From assembly GCA_000436915.1 (NCBI GenBank), contig HF994178.1:42004-49844 (forward strand): a stretch of 7,841 bases of DNA. Reading direction: 5' to 3'. Source of the DNA: Prevotella sp. CAG:1092 (GTDB taxonomy: Bacteria > Bacteroidota > Bacteroidia > Bacteroidales > Bacteroidaceae). Each line of letters begins with the position of its first letter. The first letter of the stretch is position 1. Below the pieces are notes generated by a model. That model saw only the letters and a list, made by a program, of their open reading frames with translations. It was not told the origin of the DNA and did not search any database. Positions 1 through 5,755 of the stretch are shown piece after piece. The position numbers were made by a program, and so were the translations under genes.

Positions 1-596
1 CGTCAGAACATAAGGCTGAGCAATTGGAGTATGCTCACGACGAACTTAGACAAGCTGAAAGAGAAAATAATATCTTGTATGTTGATAATAGCGTGTTGGA
101 CAATTGTCTTTCTGCTTTGAAGCATGAGACTATGTATTTCCCATCGCGCATAAAGCAGTCTATAGAGACAAAAGATTGCGACATACAGGTTGTTGCAGAA
201 CTAGTGACATACTATAAGCAGCTATATTCTTTGCTTAGTGCACAGGCCATGCGACAGATTGAGCGCCCTTATAAAGTTGATAGGGATACTATGAGATATC
301 TGTTCGACTTGCTAAAGAAACTGAATGGAGGTTGCAAGCCTGATTATCAGGTCAAAGAGAAAGATAGCGTTTATGTTCAATTGGCGTTTGCCATGACATC
401 GCTAAATATTACAAGTGTGCAAGCACAACAGCTCTTCACACCTTTAACCCTGGATGTAAACTTCCTTATCTGTCGACAAATAGTTCGTGAATTAGGAGAA
501 GTAACAAACCTTAGAGCATGTGGCATCGTTGCTACTGCTGATAATATAATTGAAATAACAATACCAAAAGCAATATGGAAGAATTTAATATCATAA
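1..596 (+). CDS. C-terminal part of a sensor kinase-like protein (DUF5113-type), 5' end outside window
   Basis: The reading frame is open from base 3 to the stop at 594-596, so this is the last 197 or so residues of a longer protein; the TTG at 24 is not a convincing start. It opens with a charged, coiled-coil-like helix (roughly bases 3-90). A segment resembling a histidine-kinase dimerisation helix follows, with KHE at bases 120-128; this His is a candidate phospho-acceptor but sits in a non-standard H-box (Pro at +6). The C-terminal half could be a degenerate ATPase-like fold: the stretch around ICRQIVRELGE resembles an N-box helix without its Asn, and no glycine-rich G boxes are visible. 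From memory this resembles Bacteroidetes proteins with TPR repeats followed by DUF5112 and DUF5113. The 22-base overlap with the response-regulator gene supports a cognate sensor role. Family assignment is moderately sure; kinase activity is not shown. Confidence 0.7.
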   Translation, partial: SEHKAEQLEYAHDELRQAERENNILYVDNSVLDNCLSALKHETMYFPSRIKQSIETKDCDIQVVAELVTYYKQLYSLLSAQAMRQIERPYKVDRDTMRYLFDLLKKLNGGCKPDYQVKEKDSVYVQLAFAMTSLNITSVQAQQLFTPLTLDVNFLICRQIVRELGEVTNLRACGIVATADNIIEITIPKAIWKNLIS

Positions 597-1300
597 TTGT
601 TGAAGATGTAGCCCTCGAACTCAAGGGCACAGAAGGAATCATACGCAACGACATACCTGAAGCTCATATCCTCGGTACAGCCGACAACGAGCCTGCATAT
701 TGGAAACTCATTAAGCAACAGGTGCCAGACCTTGTGTTGCTCGACCTTGGGCTTGGGGGTTCTACAACCGTAGGTGTAGAGATTTGTCGCCATACCAAAG
801 AAATGTATCCTAACGTGAAGGTGCTTATCTTTACAGGCGAGATACTCAACGAGAAGTTATGGGTAGATGTGTTGGATGCAGGATGTGATGGAATTATCTT
901 GAAGAGTGGCGAATTGCTCACTCGCTCAGACGTGGCAAGTGTGATGAATGGCAAGCGATTGGTTTTCAATCAGCCAATCCTTGAGCGCATAGTCGAGAGA
1001 TTCAAGAAGAGTGTGGAAAGTCAGATATTAAAGCAAGAAGCTTTGGTAAACTTCGAGATTGACGAATATGATGAGCGATTCCTACGTCATCTAGCGCTTG
1101 GATATACCAAGGAGCAGATAACCAATCTCCGTGGCATGCCTTTTGGCGTGAAGAGCCTGGAGAAACGTCAGAATGAGCTTGTTCAGAAACTTTTCCCTGG
1201 TGGTAATGGCAAGATGGGAATAAATGCTACACGACTTGTTGTGCGTGCCTTTGAACTTCATATTCTTGATATCGACAACCTTGTACCCGACGAAGAATGA
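575..1300 (+). CDS. DNA-binding response regulator (REC plus divergent LuxR/NarL-type HTH)
   Basis: Complete 241-residue two-component response regulator. The receiver domain (about residues 4-125) has all the expected active-site residues: acidic pair E10/D11, phospho-acceptor D57 in LVLLDLGLGG, switch Thr87 in FTGE, and Lys110 in ILKS. A linker (about 135-160) leads to a C-terminal helix-turn-helix region (about 163-232). There DERFLRHLALGYTKEQI matches the first half of a LuxR/NarL domain. The recognition-helix part (VKSLEKRQNELVQKLF) lacks the usual TVKxHxxxIxxKL pattern, so the DNA target is probably atypical. ATG at 575 lies inside the upstream sensor gene (22-base overlap), and the stop overlaps the next start as ATGA, so all three genes should be co-transcribed and translationally coupled. 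Role in transcriptional control is secure by family; regulon unknown. Confidence 0.9.
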   Translation: MEEFNIIIVEDVALELKGTEGIIRNDIPEAHILGTADNEPAYWKLIKQQVPDLVLLDLGLGGSTTVGVEICRHTKEMYPNVKVLIFTGEILNEKLWVDVLDAGCDGIILKSGELLTRSDVASVMNGKRLVFNQPILERIVERFKKSVESQILKQEALVNFEIDEYDERFLRHLALGYTKEQITNLRGMPFGVKSLEKRQNELVQKLFPGGNGKMGINATRLVVRAFELHILDIDNLVPDEE

Positions 1301-1908
1301 AACGATTTTGCGCGATATTCTCTATAGTATTGATGGGACTACAGCTATTGCTAATCCTTGCTTCATGGATAGTGTCTGCTGTATTTCCATCATCTCCTAT
1401 TCATGCTCTTATTGGTTCTGGAGGATTACGATGGTTCATAGGTACTTTTGCCAATAATCTTGCATCTCCTTTGTTAGTATATGTCATTCTTTGCTCAATA
1501 ACATATTCTTCTATAGTTAAGAGTGGGCTTATATCATGTGTGGCAAGTGCTATGGCTAAAAAGCAATCATTCTCTATGCAACAAAAGTTTGCTTTCAGAA
1601 TAATGCTTATTGAATTTGTTTTGTTTGTAGCTGGAGTCATATTTATTTCCGCTATGCCACATGCTATACTGCTTAGTGTAACAGGAGCGTTATTTCCAAG
1701 TAGCTTCTCAAGTGGCTTAGTGCCTATGATATGCTTTGAGCTATTCGTGCTATCAATGATATATGGAATTGTAGGTGGCGAGGTTAACACCTTAGAAAAG
1801 TTTTGGAACTGTATTATATCGGGGGCAAACTTCTTACCTGCTGTGTGTTTTCTTTATATTCTTATAATACAATTATTCTATTCTACATGCTATGTCCTAG
1901 GTATATAG
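1297..1908 (+). CDS. Small multi-pass membrane protein with AbgT-like N-terminus
   Basis: A 203-residue, very hydrophobic protein with about five predicted membrane helices (roughly residues 5-30, 52-75, 100-128, 137-162, 172-200) and almost no soluble domain. Residues 36-80, including GLRWFIGTFANNL, align by eye with the region after the first helix of AbgT p-aminobenzoyl-glutamate transporters (remembered E. coli AbgT segment GLHWFLPNVIKNF). AbgT proteins are about 500 residues, so this is at most a short derivative and transport is not demonstrated. The start overlaps the regulator stop as ATGA (1297-1300), which argues for coupled expression and a role with the two-component system, for example as an accessory signal-sensing membrane protein; that role is inference. 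No truncation scar or frameshift is visible. Confidence 0.72.
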   Translation: MKRFCAIFSIVLMGLQLLLILASWIVSAVFPSSPIHALIGSGGLRWFIGTFANNLASPLLVYVILCSITYSSIVKSGLISCVASAMAKKQSFSMQQKFAFRIMLIEFVLFVAGVIFISAMPHAILLSVTGALFPSSFSSGLVPMICFELFVLSMIYGIVGGEVNTLEKFWNCIISGANFLPAVCFLYILIIQLFYSTCYVLGI

Positions 1909-1942
1909 CAATTATTAAAAGGATATGATTTCTTATTAAGTA

Positions 1943-1960
1943 TTATAAGATATCTTATAA
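1943..1960. other. Perfect 18-bp AT-rich palindrome, possible weak transcription end
   Basis: TTATAAGATATCTTATAA is exactly self-complementary and lies 35 bases after the stop of the AbgT-like gene; a short T run (about 1971-1975) follows. It could be a poor intrinsic terminator for the + cassette or a protein-binding site. With 14 of 18 bases A or T, its stability as RNA would be low. Confidence 0.4.
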
Positions 1961-2000
1961 AGTAAGAGCTTTTTGGAAAAAATAAATGAGTATTTATTAA

Positions 2001-2034
2001 AAATAAAAAAGCGGATACCTTCACAGGCAACCGC
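2001..2034 (-). terminator. Intrinsic terminator of the candidate small RNA
   Basis: On the - strand GCGGTTGCC and GGTATCCGC pair around the loop TGTGAA (stem 2034-2011, one T-T mismatch and one G-T pair). A run of six T, then ATTT, follows at 2010-2001. There is no T run on the + side, so it is oriented for - strand transcription. Confidence 0.75.
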
Positions 2035-2093
2035 TCCTAATCTTCAATAGGTATTAGTCTTCTTTTAAGGTAAAAAGATTGTTTTCAGGATAA
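2001..2093 (-). ncRNA. Candidate free-standing small RNA, about 90 nt
   Basis: A Bacteroidetes-type promoter (2099-2129) and an intrinsic terminator (2001-2034) lie about 60-65 bases apart on the - strand with no open reading frame between them, which is the layout of a small RNA gene. Read 5' to 3' on the - strand it can form three hairpins in series: TCTTTT/AAAAGA (2078-2061), CTAAT/ATTAG (2057-2037) and the GC-rich terminator stem (2034-2011). The middle hairpin has a competing pairing, CCTA/TAGG (2051-2036). It does not show SRP RNA or tmRNA signatures. It reads toward the 3' end of the AbgT-like gene, so any readthrough would be antisense to that gene. Start site is estimated from the promoter. 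It may belong to a known Bacteroidales RNA family that I cannot name with confidence. Confidence 0.6.
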
Positions 2094-2098
2094 CGATG

Positions 2099-2129
2099 CA
2101 AAGGTAAGCATTTTCCTTGAAACCAACAA
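2099..2129 (-). promoter_or_regulatory. Bacteroidetes-type promoter for the candidate small RNA
   Basis: TACCTTTG at 2106-2099 on the - strand matches the -7 consensus TAnnTTTG. Upstream, TTG at 2129-2127 (20-base spacer) or 2126-2124 (17-base spacer) can serve as the -33 element. The expected start is near 2090-2094. Confidence 0.6.
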
Positions 2130-2210
2130 GTTTTATTGTGTTTATTTTTAATATATTTTTCATGTGCCTTAACTTCTTCTCACAAATACATAAAAACACA
2201 AACACACAAC

Positions 2211-2249
2211 AATAAAAAGACCGCATGATTTCTACAATCATGCGGTCTT
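2211..2249 (-). terminator. gdhA intrinsic terminator
   Basis: A perfect 14-bp stem, AAGACCGCATGATT paired with AATCATGCGGTCTT, around a 5-base loop (2217-2249). On the - strand it is followed by a T-rich tract at 2218-2211, placed about 115 bases past the gdhA stop. Confidence 0.85.
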
Positions 2250-2363
2250 GATCTATCTTGTGTTTGTGTAGTCTAAACCAATACTTTTTAATAAGTATAA
2301 GTCTATTGTTATCTCTTATGTGTGTATTAGATAGAAAATTTGTGCTTGTGTGTGCGTATATGA

Positions 2364-3698
2364 TTAAATAACACCCTGAGCCATCATTGCCTTAGCAACC
2401 TTCAAGAAACCTGCTACGTTGGCACCCTTTACATAGTTGATATAACCATCAGGCTCTGTACCATACTTAACACAGTTCTCATGGATGTTATTCATAATTT
2501 CATGAAGCTTAGCATCTACTTCCTCGCGGCTCCACTTCAAGCGCTCAGAGTTCTGGCTCATCTCCAAACCAGATACAGCAACACCACCTGCGTTGCTTGC
2601 CTTACCTGGGCAATAGAGAATCTTAGCATCCTGGAACACCTTAGTAGCCTCAGGAGTTGTAGGCATGTTAGCACCCTCAGAAATAGCTATTACGCCATTT
2701 GCAACAAGAGCCTTAGCTGCTTCCTCGTTGATTTCGTTCTGAGTAGCACATGGGGTAGCGATGTCTGCCTTCTCAAACCAAGGCTTTGCACCCTCTACAT
2801 ACTTGCAACCATACTTCTCTGCATATTCCTTGATACGTCCGCGCTCAACGTTCTTCAATTCCATGATGTAAGCCAACTTCTCTTCGTCGATTCCGTCTGG
2901 ATCGTAGATGTAGCCATCAGAGTCTGAACATGTAAGAGGCTTAGCACCAAGCTGAAGGAGCTTCTCTATAGTATACTGAGCAACGTTTCCTGCACCTGAT
3001 ACAAGAACTGTCTTGCCCTTAAGGTCGATATTGCGAGTCTTGAGCATATTCTCAAGGAAGTATACATTACCATAACCTGTAGCCTCAGGACGGATGTTTG
3101 AACCACCAAACTCCTGACCCTTACCAGTAAGCATACCCTGGAACTGGTGTGTGAGCTTCTTGTACATACCAAACATGTAGCCAACCTCACGTCCACCTAC
3201 ACCAATATCACCAGCAGGAACGTCCTCGTCTGGACCTATATGACGATAAAGCTCTGTCATGAAAGCCTGGCAGAAACGCATTACCTCAGCAGAACTCTTA
3301 CCACGTGGAGAGAAATCTGAACCACCCTTAGCTCCACCCATAGGCAATGTTGTCAATGAGTTCTTGAATGTCTGCTCAAAAGCAAGGAACTTCAAGATAG
3401 AAAGGTTTACTGACTTGTGGAAACGAATACCTCCCTTGTAAGGACCAATAACGTTGTTATGCTGAATACGGTAACCCATATTTGTCTGAACGTTACCCTT
3501 ATCGTCAGTCCAAGTTACACGGAACTGGATTACTCTATCTGGAATGCAAAGGCGCTCAATCAAGTTTGCACGATCAAACTCTGGGTGCTTGTTGTATTCT
3601 TCCTCAATAGTTCCTAATACCTGACTAACTGCCTGGATGTACTCTGGCTCGTTTGGAAATCTCTGCTTAAGAGTTTCTACAACTTCTGTTGCTTTCAT
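2364..3698 (-). CDS. gdhA: NADP-type hexameric glutamate dehydrogenase
   Basis: Catalyses reversible reductive amination of 2-oxoglutarate with ammonium to L-glutamate in the cytoplasm, linking nitrogen assimilation or amino-acid breakdown to the TCA cycle. The 444 residues match the usual bacterial hexameric GDH length. The N-terminal substrate domain has K88 (GPYKGG), K112, catalytic K124 in PMGGAKGG and D164 in PAGDIGVGGREVG. These are one position off the well-studied Clostridium symbiosum K89/K113/K125/D165. The Rossmann coenzyme domain starts near residue 228 with GAGNVA (235-240); SDSDG (258-262) lies at the end of the second strand, where NAD/NADP choice is made. NADP preference is assumed from close Bacteroidales homologues rather than read directly. 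ATG at 3698 is supported by family length and by a well-placed promoter about 70 bases upstream. Monocistronic: own promoter and own terminator. Confidence 0.96.
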   Translation of the reverse strand: MKATEVVETLKQRFPNEPEYIQAVSQVLGTIEEEYNKHPEFDRANLIERLCIPDRVIQFRVTWTDDKGNVQTNMGYRIQHNNVIGPYKGGIRFHKSVNLSILKFLAFEQTFKNSLTTLPMGGAKGGSDFSPRGKSSAEVMRFCQAFMTELYRHIGPDEDVPAGDIGVGGREVGYMFGMYKKLTHQFQGMLTGKGQEFGGSNIRPEATGYGNVYFLENMLKTRNIDLKGKTVLVSGAGNVAQYTIEKLLQLGAKPLTCSDSDGYIYDPDGIDEEKLAYIMELKNVERGRIKEYAEKYGCKYVEGAKPWFEKADIATPCATQNEINEEAAKALVANGVIAISEGANMPTTPEATKVFQDAKILYCPGKASNAGGVAVSGLEMSQNSERLKWSREEVDAKLHEIMNNIHENCVKYGTEPDGYINYVKGANVAGFLKVAKAMMAQGVI

Positions 3699-3772
3699 GT
3701 TTGTCTTATGTTTATTGGTTGTTAATTATCCCTTTAAATAGGTGTTTGTATCATTGTTTACGTTTACGGTTG

Positions 3773-3803
3773 CAAAGTTATAGCTTTTCTTGTAAATACC
3801 AAA
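3773..3803 (-). promoter_or_regulatory. gdhA promoter, Bacteroidetes consensus
   Basis: On the - strand TTTG (3803-3800) is followed after exactly 19 bases by TAACTTTG (3780-3773), an essentially perfect -33/-7 pair for the Bacteroidetes primary sigma factor. Transcription should start near 3766, leaving an untranslated leader of about 68 bases before the ATG at 3698. Confidence 0.8.
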
Positions 3804-3851
3804 CAAAAAGTCATCTTTTTTAATGTAAAAACATAAAAAAGTTATGTATTA

Positions 3852-3875
3852 CTACTTTTATATGTCTAAAAGTAG
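3852..3875. promoter_or_regulatory. 9-bp inverted repeat upstream of gdhA promoter, possible operator
   Basis: CTACTTTTA (3852-3860) and TAAAAGTAG (3867-3875) are perfect complements around TATGTC. The site lies about 50 bases upstream of the gdhA -33 element, a suitable position for a dimeric activator. There is no adjoining T run typical of a terminator. Function is inferred from position only. Confidence 0.35.
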
Positions 3876-3903
3876 GTATTTCTGCTTTTGCGTGCTCGTT
3901 TTT

Positions 3904-3988
3904 ATACCATTTAATGTATTGTCATATATTTCTTTTGATACCATTTTATGTCTTGTTACGTCTTTCTTTTTGTATCATTAATGGCATT
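3904..3988. repeat. 34-bp tandem repeat, two good copies plus one partial
   Basis: Copies start at 3904, 3938 and 3972, each exactly 34 bases apart. The first two share ATACCATTT at their start and a pyrimidine-rich end (TTTCTTTT), and agree at 27 of 34 positions. The third (GTATCATTAATGGCATTTT) matches only over its first half, with a one-base gap. A very decayed copy may precede it at about 3870-3903 (TTTTGCGTGCTCGTTTTT). The period is not a multiple of three, so it is not a coding repeat. Confidence 0.6.
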
Positions 3989-4048
3989 TTAATAAGGTTG
4001 CAGAATGTTACTCTCTTTTTAACTAAAAAAGGCTATTAGTTGCGTTGT

Positions 4049-4149
4049 CAGTACCACCTAAGTAACACTACAGTACCAACTAAGTGAAACTCCAGTACCA
4101 TATAGGATAAACTCCAGTACCACCTTACAGGTAATAAAAACGGTACTGG
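4049..4149. repeat. 22-bp direct tandem repeat, four copies, with a terminal inverted copy
   Basis: CAGTACCA begins at 4049, 4071, 4093 and 4115, an exact 22-base period. Copies 1 and 2 agree at 18 of 22 positions and copies 2 and 3 at 17 of 22; the consensus begins CAGTACCANCTAAGT. Copy 4 diverges after its first 11 bases. The array ends with GGTACTGG (4142-4149), the exact reverse complement of CCAGTACC at 4114-4121, so the last copy can form a hairpin with a 20-base loop. There are no variable spacers between copies. Confidence 0.85.
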
Positions 4150-4190
4150 AAGGTTTGTTGATCACGTCTAATTGCGTGCTTCTTTATGGT

Positions 4191-4234
4191 CTAAAACAAA
4201 AATAGGGTATACCATCATGCGATGATATACCCTA
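4191..4234 (-). terminator. Intrinsic terminator of the dpp5-MFS operon
   Basis: A 14-bp stem with one mismatch (4203-4216 with 4221-4234, core GGGTATA/TATACCC) and the four-base loop ATGC. On the - strand it runs into a T-rich tract (TTTTTGTTTT, 4202-4193). It lies 57 bases past the MFS stop codon. Confidence 0.85.
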
Positions 4235-4291
4235 TATATAATAATGTGTATTTAAAATAGCTTTTATAGCTTATTTTTATCAACTCTGCTA

Positions 4292-5710
4292 TTAAGCGTT
4301 CTTTATGTTTGGTTCTTCAAGACCGAAACCTCTCTTCTTGTCGAGTGCCTTAAGATAGATAGCGAAGAGGAGAGCCAAAACTCCGAATGATGCGAAGACA
4401 ATCAAAGGAATTGTATAGTCGTAAGGAATGAAGTCTGCACCAGCTTCCTTTGCGGCGATAACAGCAGGATTGTTTTCGTTGGTTGATGCAAGAAGGTTAC
4501 CGATAATCTTTGGTACGAAGCAAAGGCCTATGTTCTGAACCCAGAAGATAAGGCAGTATGCAGAACCGAGAATCTTCTCGTCGATAATCTTTGGCACACT
4601 TGGCCACAAAGCTGCAGGCACAAGAGCAAATGAGATACCGAGGAGCACGATTGTTGAATATGCAATCAATGGGCTCTTTGTTGCTGGCAATACGAAAGCG
4701 AATACGAGGTGACAGCAGATAAGAAGCAATGCACCACCAATAAGCATTGTCGCACCCTTACCCCTACGGTCGAGGAAGTTGCCAAGGAATGGAGTGATGA
4801 CAGCAGCACCAATAGGGAACCAACGGAAGATGTTTGATGCGTCTTCTGGTGAGATACCATCGAGGTTGCATTGCAACATGTTGGCACCATAGCGCTGGAA
4901 TGGGAAGATTGCAGAATAGTAGAGTACGCAAAGCAAAGCTACAATCCAGAATACCTGTGAAGAGAAAATCTTGCCAAGGTCGCTGAACTTGAACTCTTCC
5001 TCTGGGTCGCCAGCTTCTTCTGATACACCCATCTGCTTGTCAAGAGCCTTATCCATGAATGTAAATACGATGAAAGTGATAAGACCGATGAGCAACAAAA
5101 CTGTGCAGAATGCTACAGGAGCAACAACAGTTCCGAAGTGGCTAGCAATGATTGGAGAGATAGAGAAGATTGCAAACACACCTACACGTGCGATAGCCAT
5201 CTCAAGACCCATAGCGAGAGCCATCTCCTTACCCTTAAACCATTTTGCGATAGCCTTTGATACTGTAGTACCTGCCATTTCGCAACCACAACCAAAGAGC
5301 ATAAAGCCGAAGCAAGCCATCTTGGCACTTGCAGGTAGAGTTACCCACCATGAGTTGAGCCAATCTGCAAAAACTGTTGTTGCAAACCAGTCGGTGATAC
5401 CGATAAACTTAATCAAAGCTCCGATAAACATCATCGAGGCTGACAATACACCTGTGAAGCGTACGCCCATCTTGTCGAGGATGACACCTGCGATGATGAG
5501 GAATCCCAGCACGTTTACGATATACTCTGATGCGGCATATGTACCAAAGGTATCAGGACCCCATCCTTTTTCGCTCTCCATAAGAGCCTGAATTGGTGAC
5601 ATTACATCGACAAACATATAGCCGAAGAACATCATTGAAGCGATAAGTACAAGAGCTGTCCAACGAGCCCAAGCCTTATCATTCAACAGTTGATTAACTT
5701 TCTGAACCAT
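4292..5710 (-). CDS. MFS transporter, MFSD1-like, candidate dipeptide transporter
   Basis: A 472-residue inner-membrane protein with about 12 predicted helices in two six-helix halves, split by an acidic cytoplasmic loop (about 220-250, EEAGDPEEEF). Helix 1 is about 17-40 and helix 12 about 432-455. MFS motif A is visible after helix 2 (GVILDKMGVR, 75-84) and its counterpart in the second half (GNFLDRRGKG, 310-319). The ALWP element (367-370) and the following SAYCLIFWVQNIGL (383-396) resemble, from memory, the MFSD1 family, whose human member transports dipeptides in lysosomes. Substrate is therefore an inference, helped by dpp5 lying immediately upstream. I chose ATG at 5710: a TTG at 5734 would add only eight residues, and the AT-rich leader before 5710 is typical of Bacteroidales starts. 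The gap to dpp5 is 45 bases with no promoter or terminator seen, so the two form an operon ended at 4203-4234. General annotation as MFS is secure. Confidence 0.88.
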   Translation of the reverse strand: MVQKVNQLLNDKAWARWTALVLIASMMFFGYMFVDVMSPIQALMESEKGWGPDTFGTYAASEYIVNVLGFLIIAGVILDKMGVRFTGVLSASMMFIGALIKFIGITDWFATTVFADWLNSWWVTLPASAKMACFGFMLFGCGCEMAGTTVSKAIAKWFKGKEMALAMGLEMAIARVGVFAIFSISPIIASHFGTVVAPVAFCTVLLLIGLITFIVFTFMDKALDKQMGVSEEAGDPEEEFKFSDLGKIFSSQVFWIVALLCVLYYSAIFPFQRYGANMLQCNLDGISPEDASNIFRWFPIGAAVITPFLGNFLDRRGKGATMLIGGALLLICCHLVFAFVLPATKSPLIAYSTIVLLGISFALVPAALWPSVPKIIDEKILGSAYCLIFWVQNIGLCFVPKIIGNLLASTNENNPAVIAAKEAGADFIPYDYTIPLIVFASFGVLALLFAIYLKALDKKRGFGLEEPNIKNA

Positions 5711-5755
5711 TTTTATTATTTGTTTATTATTCAAATTGTTGTTTCTTCAGCTTTA

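Larger units (their letters stand above)
1909..2363. other. Intergenic region between convergent + cassette and gdhA
   Basis: This AT-rich stretch of 455 bases has no supportable protein gene. From left to right it holds an 18-bp palindrome just downstream of the AbgT-like gene, a candidate small RNA on the - strand with its own promoter and terminator, and the gdhA terminator hairpin. The terminator is enclosed by an outer 10-bp inverted repeat (2197-2206 with 2259-2268) rich in CA/TG. Bases 2270-2363 are the gdhA 3' untranslated region and show only a weak 6-bp hairpin near 2282-2299. Confidence 0.7.
3699..4291. other. Repeat-rich intergenic spacer upstream of gdhA
   Basis: This spacer of 593 bases lies between the tandem - strand genes for the MFS transporter and gdhA and has no supportable protein gene. 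Going right to left it contains the MFS terminator (4191-4234), a 22-bp tandem repeat with an inverted end copy (4049-4149), a 34-bp tandem repeat (3904-3988), a 9-bp inverted repeat (3852-3875), the gdhA promoter (3773-3803) and an AT-rich gdhA leader of about 70 bases. It is clearly richer in A and T than the flanking genes. Confidence 0.75.

Noticed and set aside
1224..1457. 77-codon frame spanning the regulator/membrane-protein junction
   Set aside because: Overlaps the end of one strong gene and the start of another in a different frame; the ATGA overlap explains the junction.
3699..3772. Riboswitch or attenuator in the gdhA leader
   Set aside because: The leader is only about 70 bases, AT-rich, and shows no stable stem or known aptamer signature.
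3904..4149. Possible CRISPR array
   Set aside because: The repeats are directly adjacent with no unique spacers, copies are imperfect, and no cas genes are near.
4971..5591. 206-codon open frame on the + strand
   Set aside because: Lies wholly opposite the MFS gene, has no family resemblance and no promoter; it is a by-product of the codon usage of the real gene.
5711..5734. Longer MFS start at TTG 5734
   Set aside because: It adds eight residues upstream of the ATG at 5710, from an AT-rich leader, with no family support.
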